Assembly: GCA_036384495.1 (NCBI GenBank)
Contig: DASVMD010000007.1
Location: 1-5,761, forward strand
Length of the DNA: 5,761 nt
Reading direction: 5' to 3'
Source of the DNA: JAQGHB01 sp036384495
GTDB taxonomy: Bacteria; Patescibacteriota; Saccharimonadia; Saccharimonadales; UBA4665
Part shown: positions 1 to 5,384 of the stretch, piece after piece
How positions within the stretch are numbered: position 1 is the stretch's first letter
Layout of the letters: each line of letters opens with the position of its first letter
Program-made: the position numbers and the translations under genes
The notes under the pieces: model-generated
Database searches by the model: none
Told to the model about the DNA's origin: nothing
Seen by the model: the letters and a program-made list of their open reading frames with translations, nothing else

Positions 1-2517
1 AACACCCTTGTTACCGTGACGACCACCGAGTTTGTCACCGACAGCGATCTTACGCATCTGAGCCACGAAGACCTGGATTTGCATGATGACGCCAGCCTTA
101 AGCTCATGACCGTTTTCGCGGCTAAAGACCTTAACGCCTACGACCTTACCATGCTTGCCGTTAGACATGCGCTGTGAAGTGTCGCGGACTTCTTTAGCCT
201 TTTCACCGAAGATAGCACGCAAGAGGCGCTCTTCTGAGCTGAGCTCCTGCTCACCCTTAGGGGTAATCTTACCGACAAGGATGTCGCCAGGGTGAACTTC
301 GGCGCCGATGCGGACGATACCGTCTTCATCGAGGTGGCGCAGGGTTTCTTCGGAAACATTAGGAATGTCTGCAGTAATGACCTCAGGGCCAAGCTTGGTT
401 TCGCGGACTTCAATCATGAAATCAACGATGTGAACAGAGGTCAGCGTGTCATCCTCAACCAATTTGCGGCTGATAATGATAGCATCCTCGAAGTTGTAAC
501 CTGCCCAAGGCATAAAGGCCACGATCAGATCTTTACCAAGAGCTAATTCGCCACCCTCGATAGACATGCCTTCTACCAGCACATCGCCTTTCTTAACCTT
601 GTCACCGGTACTAACAACGACTTTTTGGTTGACAGACGTACCCTCGTTAGAACGAATAAATCGTTGTGGTTCGTAGGTAACGCTGCCTTCTTTGTACTTA
701 ACAACTACTTCTTGGGCGTTGGCTGTAATGACTTCACCATCGGCTTCGGCCATAATGACCTGACCGGTGTTGCTGGCGGCGGCACGCTCCAGGCCGGTAC
801 CCACAATTGGGCTCTGTGGCTGAATCAACGGTACGGCTTGACGCTGCTGGTTACTACCCATGAGCGAGCGATAGACATAGTTTTTCTCAATAAACGGAAT
901 CAAACCGGCGCTAGAACCAATAATTTGGTTGCGGGAAGCGTCGATATGCGTGACATCGTCGGCATCAACTTCACCGGACTGCAAGCGAATACGAGCGCTG
1001 ACGCGATCGTTCTTGATTTTGCCATTAGCGTCGGTTTCGATACCGCCGCCAGCGATGATTGCCTGGCCTTCTTCGTAGGCGTCCAGATAGACAACTTCGG
1101 TGGTAACTTTGCGGTTCTTAACAACGCGGTATGGGGTTTCGATGAAACCGTAGTCGTTTACGCGGGCGTAGTTGGCTAAGTTCAGCACCAAGCCAATATT
1201 GGCGCCCTCGGGAGTTTCTACGGCACAAATGCGGCCATAGTGAGTAGCGTGGGCGTCACGAACTTCGAAGCCGGCGCGTTCACGGCTCAGACCGCCAGGG
1301 CCCATGGAGCTCAAACGTCGCTTGTGGGCGAGTTCGCTGAGCGGGTTAATCTGATCCATGAACTGTGAAAGCTGGGAGCTAGCGAAGAATTCGCGAACGG
1401 CAGCAACTACTGGACGCGCGTTAATCAGCTGGCCTGGAGAAACGGTTTCGATTTCGCTCATTGACATACGGTCTTTGGTATTGCGCTCCATGCGAAGCAG
1501 ACCAATACGGAACTGACGCTGCACGAGCTCACCAACCAATTTCACGCGGCGGTTTGCCAGTGAGTCGATGTCGTCAGCTGGCTCTTGCGTGTTATTGAGG
1601 CGCATAATCTCAGCGATGATAGCTTCGATGTCTTCGAGGCGCATAACGCGGTTCTCCAGCGTATTTGGCACATCAAGATTCAAACGCTTGTTGATCTTGT
1701 AGCGACCGACGCGACTAAAATCAAAGCGCTTGTAGTTATAGAACATGTTTTCGATGAGAGACTTCGCGTTGTCTACCGTAGCGAGGTCGCCCGGGCGCAA
1801 GCGGCGATAGACTTCGATGAGGGCATCGTTTTGACCCTTAGTAGGATCTTTTTCGAGCGTGATGTCGAGGTGGCTGGTCTTGCCGGTATCAACGTGCTTG
1901 AACGTTTCGCGCATCTTGCTTTCGGTAACACCGAGGGCGCGCAGCAGCGTGGTAACGGCAATTTTACGCTTGCGGTCGATCTTAACGAAGATCGCACCGT
2001 TAGCAGCGGTCTCAAATTCGAGCCATGCACCACGACCAGGGATAACCTTCGCACCGTAGAGCGCAGTCGTGCCGTGTGGATCAGCGGTGAAGAAAACACC
2101 TGCAGAACGGATCAGCTGGCTCACCACAACACGTTCTGCGCCGTTAATCACGAAGGTACCGCGAGAAGTCATCCATGGGTAGTCGCCCAAGTAGATTTCT
2201 TGCTCTTTGACTTCGCCGGTGACCTTATTGGTCAGTTCAACCTGTGCGAGCAAAGGCGCTTCGTAACTGACATTATTTTCACGAGCCACAGCTTCGGTAA
2301 GCTTAGGATCGCCAAAATGGTAGCCTTTAAATCGTAATGATAATTTACCGCCAGTGTAATCGTCGATTGGGCTGATTTCTGCGAGTAACTCGCCTAAACC
2401 TTCGTCTACGAACCACTGGAATGATTTATTTTGATGATCGACCAAGCTTGGTAGGTCGAGCGCGCTGTCATCACTAGTAAAATAGACACGCTTCGCTTTG
2501 GTAGTTGCTTTCGCCAT
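1..2517 (-). CDS. rpoB: DNA-directed RNA polymerase subunit beta, N-terminal 839 residues (3' end outside window)
   Basis: This is the beta subunit of the core RNA polymerase, which forms one side of the catalytic cleft and the rifampicin pocket. The frame is open from an ATG at 2517 (MAKATTKAKRVYF) to the left edge with no stop. Visible landmarks are GTFVINGAERVVVSQL (120-135), the rifampicin cluster SSQLSQFMDQINPLSE (380-395) and HKRRLSSMGPGG (398-409), ETPEGANIGL (434-443), WAGYNFEDA (671-679; E677 and D678 match E. coli E813/D814), and GDKLGGRHGNKGV (827-839; K829 and K837 match E. coli K1065/K1073). Alignment offsets against E. coli grow from 14 to 128 to 136 to 236, so both large lineage-specific insertions of the E. 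coli protein are absent. Rifampicin-contact residues corresponding to Q513, D516, H526, R529 and S531 are retained; the N518 position is Ile. The start lies 12 nt after a GGGGG tract, a poor ribosome-binding site, but the next upstream in-frame codons lead to a stop at 2587-2589 with no ATG between. Confidence 0.98.
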   Translation of the reverse strand, partial: MAKATTKAKRVYFTSDDSALDLPSLVDHQNKSFQWFVDEGLGELLAEISPIDDYTGGKLSLRFKGYHFGDPKLTEAVARENNVSYEAPLLAQVELTNKVTGEVKEQEIYLGDYPWMTSRGTFVINGAERVVVSQLIRSAGVFFTADPHGTTALYGAKVIPGRGAWLEFETAANGAIFVKIDRKRKIAVTTLLRALGVTESKMRETFKHVDTGKTSHLDITLEKDPTKGQNDALIEVYRRLRPGDLATVDNAKSLIENMFYNYKRFDFSRVGRYKINKRLNLDVPNTLENRVMRLEDIEAIIAEIMRLNNTQEPADDIDSLANRRVKLVGELVQRQFRIGLLRMERNTKDRMSMSEIETVSPGQLINARPVVAAVREFFASSQLSQFMDQINPLSELAHKRRLSSMGPGGLSRERAGFEVRDAHATHYGRICAVETPEGANIGLVLNLANYARVNDYGFIETPYRVVKNRKVTTEVVYLDAYEEGQAIIAGGGIETDANGKIKNDRVSARIRLQSGEVDADDVTHIDASRNQIIGSSAGLIPFIEKNYVYRSLMGSNQQRQAVPLIQPQSPIVGTGLERAAASNTGQVIMAEADGEVITANAQEVVVKYKEGSVTYEPQRFIRSNEGTSVNQKVVVSTGDKVKKGDVLVEGMSIEGGELALGKDLIVAFMPWAGYNFEDAIIISRKLVEDDTLTSVHIVDFMIEVRETKLGPEVITADIPNVSEETLRHLDEDGIVRIGAEVHPGDILVGKITPKGEQELSSEERLLRAIFGEKAKEVRDTSQRMSNGKHGKVVGVKVFSRENGHELKAGVIMQIQVFVAQMRKIAVGDKLGGRHGNKGV

Positions 2518-2536
2518 ACGCGTGATATGCCCCCAT

Positions 2537-2565
2537 ATTATGTTGCTGATATGCAAAAACAGCAA
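2537..2565 (-). promoter_or_regulatory. possible second, start-proximal rpoB promoter
   Basis: On the minus strand, TTGCTG (2565-2560, 3 of 6 consensus) is followed after exactly 17 bases by CATAAT (2542-2537, 5 of 6). Transcription would start near 2530 and give a leader of about 13 nt. The -35 box is weak and overlaps a hairpin, so this is only a candidate. Confidence 0.3.
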
Positions 2566-2574
2566 AAACTGCTG
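2555..2574 (-). terminator. small terminator-like hairpin in the rpoB leader (possible attenuator)
   Basis: On the transcribed strand, CAGCA (2574-2570), loop GTTTT, and TGCTG (2564-2560) are followed directly by TTTTT (2559-2555). The stem is only 5 bp, so it would be a weak terminator by itself. A second CAGCA at 2548-2544 can pair with the same TGCTG (6 bp counting a flanking T-A pair), giving a mutually exclusive structure. Confidence 0.3.
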
Positions 2575-2702
2575 ATTCGTGCGGTTTTAGTTATGTTGGT
2601 TGTTGTTTGATTCGGCCGAAGAATCCTAAGACGGGGGTGTTTGGCTTGATAAAATGACCTATGATCATAAGCGCCCCGAGCTTACACTACTTCTTACGTA
2701 CT

Positions 2703-2731
2703 AGTATGAAGGACTGACGTAATAAAGTCAA
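2703..2731 (-). promoter_or_regulatory. rpoB promoter (sigma70-type)
   Basis: TTGACT (2731-2726, 5 of 6 consensus) and CATACT (2708-2703, 4 of 6) are separated by 17 bases on the minus strand. The predicted start of transcription is near 2696, leaving a leader of about 179 nt before the rpoB ATG at 2517. The -35 box begins 13 nt after the stop codon of the preceding gene, so rpoB is probably transcribed on its own as well as by any read-through. Confidence 0.65.
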
Positions 2732-2744
2732 CCCTTCGGCTTCA

Positions 2745-3479
2745 CTAACGTGGGCTTACAACCTTGAGCTTACTTTCTTTTTGAATAGTGGTCGCTATTT
2801 TACCGATAGATGCGATACCCTCGCTACTACGCCGCGACATCGACAGCTCATACCCACCTCTTATTTGAAGTGGAGCCAGCCGCTTTTTAGATACGATTTT
2901 CGGTATGCTAAGCCGATCAAACCAGGCATTGGCCTCTTCGTTATCGTCAAGTCCATCAAGCGCAACGGCCTTATCTTTATTAAATCCACCATATAGTAGA
3001 GCGCTTAGCAGAACCGCACTCGCGTATCGCTGCTGTGTAGGATAGGCCACAATGTCATCGATATAACAATTTGGGTCATCTCTGCGAATTTTTTGAGCCC
3101 AAGAAGCGCGCGACGGGCTGACTTTGAGCAATGCCTTAAAATCCGTCAAAGCACCACGTTGTTCGGGAACATACCAGTACTGTGAACCACTGTCTATGCT
3201 GGATCTCATTTTGTCTATACGCTCATACACAGCATGGTGACGTGATTCTGTCGCACTTGCATCAATACCCTGAAAATGGGCGTCAAAAGTCCCTTGCGGC
3301 AGGCTTCCGCGCGGCTGCTCAAACTGATGAGCGTAGGCATTCGTTAATAGCTCGCCAACAGCCTGAGCCACCCCAAAGGTGACCTCACCAGGTTCCACAA
3401 TGCGTCGCACTTCAATCTGCGAACCATCTGGCCTTTCGAGCATTACTAATCTTGGGGTCTCACCTGACTGTTCTGACAT
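2745..3479 (-). CDS. divergent GNAT acetyltransferase-like protein, 244 aa
   Basis: I infer a GNAT (Gcn5-related N-acetyltransferase) fold from its layout. An N-terminal strand and helix, EVRRIVEPGEVTFGVAQAVG (23-42), is followed by a helical region (78-96). Next come FKALLKVSPSR (114-124), then YIDDIVAYPTQQRYASAVLL (139-158), which resembles the beta4-alpha3 acetyl-CoA loop. DDNEEANAWFDRLSI (178-192) resembles the usual N..A..fYerlGF segment. The acyl-CoA loop normally reads (Q/R)xxGx(G/A); here it is QRYASA (150-155), with Ala in place of the key Gly, and the terminal GF is replaced by SI. About 50 residues beyond the usual domain end are basic and Ser/Lys rich. Substrate is unknown, and it may bind CoA weakly or not at all. 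ATG at 3479 is the only usable start because a stop lies two codons upstream. It ends with TAG, 43 bases separate it from the preceding gene, and there is no close Shine-Dalgarno sequence. Confidence 0.8.
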   Translation of the reverse strand: MSEQSGETPRLVMLERPDGSQIEVRRIVEPGEVTFGVAQAVGELLTNAYAHQFEQPRGSLPQGTFDAHFQGIDASATESRHHAVYERIDKMRSSIDSGSQYWYVPEQRGALTDFKALLKVSPSRASWAQKIRRDDPNCYIDDIVAYPTQQRYASAVLLSALLYGGFNKDKAVALDGLDDNEEANAWFDRLSIPKIVSKKRLAPLQIRGGYELSMSRRSSEGIASIGKIATTIQKESKLKVVSPR

Positions 3480-3511
3480 AATCTATATAATTTACACCCT
3501 TACTGAGTTTT

Positions 3512-3521
3512 AACCATGAGC
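3512..3521 (-). repeat. shared 10-base word, copy 2 (before the GNAT-like gene)
   Basis: The minus strand reads GCTCATGGTT, identical to 4098-4107. It ends 32 bases before the start codon of the 244-aa gene and begins just after the stop codon of the 181-aa gene. Taken as a -35 region, its last six bases are 17 bases from TAAATT (3494-3489). Confidence 0.4.
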
Positions 3522-3522
3522 C

Positions 3523-4068
3523 CTACCAAGCTAAGGCCTTGGCTTCGGTTAAGGCACGACCAAAGCCAAACGGCTGACGATCCTTTGGCTCTTCATGATT
3601 TATTTCGATATAAGATTCCTCAATAGCATGTGCCATCGCATCTGCTGTAACTGCCTCGAAAGTTCGTGTAAGGGCCGCCTGGTTGCCCATGGCACTGCGC
3701 ATTTCGCTGGTGACAGCCACTATTGTGTCTTTTCTGTACTCCACAAGTGCCGTATGCAGATAATTAATGTGTCCTTTGTCCGCTTGTATACGCAATGATT
3801 CAGTCAAAACTCCCTCGCGCGACTTCTCGCGACCGGCTGTTTGAACAGCATTTACAAAAGAATCCATGCCGGAGCCAAGCAGATCCTGCGTTACACTCTT
3901 TAAATCCTGGCCTCTTGGACCGTTGGCCTTATCGAACGCTTTTCTGTTTCTTGCTGCGATTGCGTTTAAGGCGACATACGCTTCGTGTAAGCCGTTTCCG
4001 GGAGCATATTCAAACTCCACAACCACTGCCGGAGCTTTGCCTCGGAGTATTTGTTCAGAAATCTTCAT
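3523..4068 (-). CDS. hypothetical protein, 181 aa, family not recognised
   Basis: I do not recognise this protein. It is a soluble, probably mostly helical protein with no signal peptide, no membrane segment and no cysteine. It opens with a short strand-like stretch APAVVVEFEYAPGNG (12-26), followed by a long Ala-rich helical region (27-48). Helices rich in charged residues follow, then an acidic stretch EESYIEINHEEPKDRQ (149-164) and a C-terminal tail GFGRALTEAKALAW. The ATG at 4068 is the first possible start, because a TGA lies five codons upstream and no other start codon intervenes. There is no Shine-Dalgarno sequence at normal spacing. Instead TATTAT sits 6 bases before the ATG, suggesting a leaderless transcript. 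It starts 45 bases after the clpP stop and is followed 43 bases later by the GNAT-like gene, so co-transcription with clpP is possible. Reality as a gene is supported by its clean frame and tight fit between neighbours. Confidence 0.75.
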   Translation of the reverse strand: MKISEQILRGKAPAVVVEFEYAPGNGLHEAYVALNAIAARNRKAFDKANGPRGQDLKSVTQDLLGSGMDSFVNAVQTAGREKSREGVLTESLRIQADKGHINYLHTALVEYRKDTIVAVTSEMRSAMGNQAALTRTFEAVTADAMAHAIEESYIEINHEEPKDRQPFGFGRALTEAKALAW

Positions 4069-4074
4069 AGCTGC

Positions 4075-4103
4075 ATAATATCACGGCCCTTCGCTCCAAC
4101 CAT
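4075..4103 (-). promoter_or_regulatory. possible promoter for the 181-aa gene, leaderless arrangement
   Basis: TATTAT (4080-4075) lies 6 bases upstream of the ATG at 4068, so transcription would begin at the start codon itself. The hexamer 17 bases upstream is ATGGTT (4103-4098), a poor -35 match. The octamer GATATTAT recurs upstream of the 163-aa gene, which supports TATTAT as a -10 box in this genome. Confidence 0.3.
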
Positions 4104-4107
4104 GAGC
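4098..4107 (-). repeat. shared 10-base word, copy 1 (before the 181-aa gene)
   Basis: The minus strand reads GCTCATGGTT, identical to 3512-3521. It ends 29 bases before the start codon of the 181-aa gene. It also lies in a small hairpin, CGCTC/GAGCG (4108-4092, 7-nt loop), that has no T run after it. Confidence 0.4.
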
Positions 4108-4113
4108 GCCATG

Positions 4114-4710
4114 CTACTTGGTCTTTGGAGGACTCTGAATGATGTCGTCGACGATGCCGTACTTTTTAGCTTCTTCGGCTGTCAGCCACTTGTCGCGCTC
4201 CATATCTTCGTGGATTTTAGAGGCCTTTTGACCCGTGTTGCGGGCCATGATTTCTTCGAGGAGCTTCTTAATGCGCAGGGATTCGCGGAGGTCAATTTCC
4301 TGATCGGTCACCTTGCCGCGCGTGCCGGAAGATGGTTGGTGGATCATTACCGTGGCGTTAGGCAGTGCGAAGCGCTTGCCTTTGGTGCCGCTGCTGAGCA
4401 AGAACGCTGCAGCCGAGGCCTGTACCCCGATACCGACGGTCTGGACATCGTTGGTAATAAATTCCATGGTGTCGTAGATAGCCAGGGCGTCGTAGACGCT
4501 GCCGCCGGGGCTGTTAATGTAAAAGAAAATGTCTTTCTTGGGGTCTTCGGCCTGCAGGAACAGTAGCTGCGCCACTACGATGTTAGCGCTGGCTTCATTG
4601 ACATCGCTGCCGAGAAAAATAATGCGATCTTTTAACAGGCGGCTATAAATGTCATAGGCGCGCTCCACGCGGCCTTCGGTTTCAATAACGGTTGGGATTA
4701 GTACGCTCAT
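4114..4710 (-). CDS. clpP: ATP-dependent Clp protease proteolytic subunit ClpP
   Basis: ClpP is the serine peptidase that assembles into a double seven-membered ring and degrades proteins unfolded by an AAA+ partner such as ClpX or ClpC in the cytoplasm. The 198-residue length is typical of a mature ClpP. The N-terminal signature LIPTVIETEGRVERAYDIYS (4-23) is canonical. The catalytic triad is intact: S99 in GVQASAAAF, H124 in VMIHQP, and D173 in ERDKW. The substrate-binding segment INSPGGSV (65-72) is also present. The residue after the nucleophile is Ala rather than the usual Met, a mild variation. The start at 4710 fits the family; GGAGG (4718-4714) precedes it by only 3 nt, closer than usual. 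The gene has its own promoter overlapped by a CIRCE operator, so it should be repressed by HrcA and induced by heat or protein stress. clpX, a common downstream neighbour, is absent; two orphan genes follow. Confidence 0.98.
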   Translation of the reverse strand: MSVLIPTVIETEGRVERAYDIYSRLLKDRIIFLGSDVNEASANIVVAQLLFLQAEDPKKDIFFYINSPGGSVYDALAIYDTMEFITNDVQTVGIGVQASAAAFLLSSGTKGKRFALPNATVMIHQPSSGTRGKVTDQEIDLRESLRIKKLLEEIMARNTGQKASKIHEDMERDKWLTAEEAKKYGIVDDIIQSPPKTK

Positions 4711-4713
4711 ATG

Positions 4714-4718
4714 CCTCC
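4714..4718 (-). promoter_or_regulatory. clpP ribosome-binding site
   Basis: GGAGG on the minus strand matches the anti-Shine-Dalgarno core. Only CAT separates it from the ATG, which is shorter than the usual 5-9 nt, but the protein N terminus strongly supports this start. Confidence 0.65.
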
Positions 4719-4747
4719 AGAATGCTTAGAAATCTTGATCTGCTTCC

Positions 4748-4776
4748 AGTATAAAAAATTAGCACTCTCGTGTCAA
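4748..4776 (-). promoter_or_regulatory. clpP promoter (sigma70-type), overlapped by CIRCE
   Basis: TTGACA (4776-4771, perfect) and TATACT (4753-4748, 5 of 6) are separated by exactly 17 bases on the minus strand. The predicted transcription start is near 4741, giving a leader of about 31 nt. The -35 box lies inside the CIRCE spacer and the downstream CIRCE arm fills most of the -35 to -10 interval, so a bound repressor would block polymerase directly. Confidence 0.88.
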
Positions 4777-4787
4777 GAGTGCTAATT
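4753..4787 (-). terminator. possible Rho-independent terminator of the 163-aa gene, formed by the CIRCE repeat
   Basis: On the transcribed strand the CIRCE arms extend to AATTAGCACTC and GAGTGCTAATT (11 bp). A further T-A and T-G pair inside the loop gives up to 13 bp around GACAC. The second arm runs into six T residues (4758-4753), two of which are in the stem. It sits 5 bases after the TAG of the 163-aa gene. The role as a terminator is an inference from shape. Confidence 0.45.
4759..4785 (-). promoter_or_regulatory. CIRCE operator (HrcA binding site)
   Basis: TTAGCACTC, nine spacer bases, then GAGTGCTAA is an exact match to the CIRCE consensus, with both 9-base arms perfect. CIRCE is the binding site of HrcA, the heat-shock repressor best known from groESL and dnaK operons. 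Its overlap with the clpP promoter makes HrcA control of clpP the natural reading. hrcA itself is not in this window. Confidence 0.96.
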
Positions 4788-4792
4788 AACTC

Positions 4793-5284
4793 CTAGGCTA
4801 CGGCTTGCACTGCCGACTGCGGAATGCTTTCCGGAATTCGTTGTTCGGCTAGCATATCGAGCAAAATGCGAGCTGCCCGCTGCTCAATAGCTCTATGCTG
4901 CACAGGCTCGCCAAGTGTAGGCGGTTGAGCGCACACCTCTAAGCCAGCTTCAACTAGACGCGCCTCTTGGGGTTTTAGCACAAGCGGGCCATGCGCATCA
5001 ACGACCCTTTCGTATCCGTAAGGGGTTTTGGGGCGGCCAACCTCGCGCTCCCAAAACTCTAGCTCATCGGTAGTGCGTGGCATGCGAACCGACATAATTC
5101 GACCATGGTGATTTTCTAGTTGATAATGCGTGAAAAGCCGCGCCGTCATAGCGCCAGGCGCATGCTTGCTCGCTTGGCTCAAAAGCTCCGCCTCAAAAGC
5201 ACTTTTGACGACCCATGCACCAGCTGCAAAACGCTGCACTTCTCCATTTATAGTAAAGTCTTCAGGATTCTGTAATTCTCGCAT
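4793..5284 (-). CDS. hypothetical protein, 163 aa, family not recognised
   Basis: I do not recognise this protein. It appears soluble, with no signal peptide or membrane segment and a single cysteine (C118). Visible features are an N-terminal part with mixed strand and helix (1-60), a segment rich in charged and aromatic residues DELEFWEREVGRPKTPYGYE (73-92), a Pro-containing linker (100-128), and a C-terminal amphipathic helix HRAIEQRAARILLDMLAEQR (130-149). The ATG at 5284 is well supported by AGAGAGGA (5299-5292) 7 nt upstream. TATTAT (5311-5306) may be a -10 box, although no good -35 box accompanies it. The gene lies 100 bases after tig and its TAG is 7 bases from the CIRCE operator of clpP. 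Position alone suggests, but does not prove, a link with protein quality control. Confidence 0.8.
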   Translation of the reverse strand: MRELQNPEDFTINGEVQRFAAGAWVVKSAFEAELLSQASKHAPGAMTARLFTHYQLENHHGRIMSVRMPRTTDELEFWEREVGRPKTPYGYERVVDAHGPLVLKPQEARLVEAGLEVCAQPPTLGEPVQHRAIEQRAARILLDMLAEQRIPESIPQSAVQAVA

Positions 5285-5291
5285 CGGCTTT

Positions 5292-5299
5292 TCCTCTCT
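5292..5299 (-). promoter_or_regulatory. ribosome-binding site of the 163-aa gene
   Basis: AGAGAGGA on the minus strand with a 7-nt spacer to the ATG at 5284. It is the best-spaced Shine-Dalgarno sequence in the window and fixes the start of this otherwise unrecognised gene. Confidence 0.7.
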
Positions 5300-5305
5300 A
5301 AGAAG

Positions 5306-5311
5306 ATAATA
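5306..5311 (-). promoter_or_regulatory. possible -10 box upstream of the 163-aa gene
   Basis: TATTAT on the minus strand, inside the octamer GATATTAT that also precedes the 181-aa gene. It would place transcription start near 5299, just at the ribosome-binding site. The region 16-18 bases upstream has no convincing -35 box. Confidence 0.25.
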
Positions 5312-5361
5312 TCCTAATCGAGACCCATAGAAGAGCGAAATATTTTACAGAGGCACTAAGA

Positions 5362-5377
5362 AGTGATGAAAATCACC
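5362..5377 (-). terminator. weak terminator-like hairpin after tig
   Basis: On the transcribed strand GGTGAT, loop TTTC and ATCACT form a 5-bp stem plus one G-T pair, starting 7 bases after the tig stop codon. It is followed by TCTTAG rather than a clean T run, so it would terminate poorly; it is recorded as the only candidate in the 100-base gap. Confidence 0.22.
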
Positions 5378-5384
5378 AATTTAG

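Noticed and set aside
625..1179. Plus-strand open frame of 184 codons
   Set aside because: It is antisense to the conserved central part of rpoB, with no separate ribosome-binding site or family resemblance.
1585..2337. Plus-strand open frame of 250 codons
   Set aside because: It lies entirely antisense to the conserved rpoB coding sequence, and its translation shows no recognisable motifs. It is a by-product of rpoB codon usage.
3866..4078. Short plus-strand frames across the 181-aa gene
   Set aside because: They overlap each other in several frames, lack start signals and run against the direction of every supported gene. The minus-strand frame is longer and fits the gaps.
4092..4108. Hairpin CGCTC/GAGCG just after clpP as a terminator
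   Set aside because: The stem is 5 bp with a 7-nt loop and is followed by AAGGGCC, with no T run. It is not convincing as a Rho-independent terminator.
4051..4566. Plus-strand open frame of 171 codons
   Set aside because: It is antisense to clpP, whose catalytic triad and full-length match are unambiguous.
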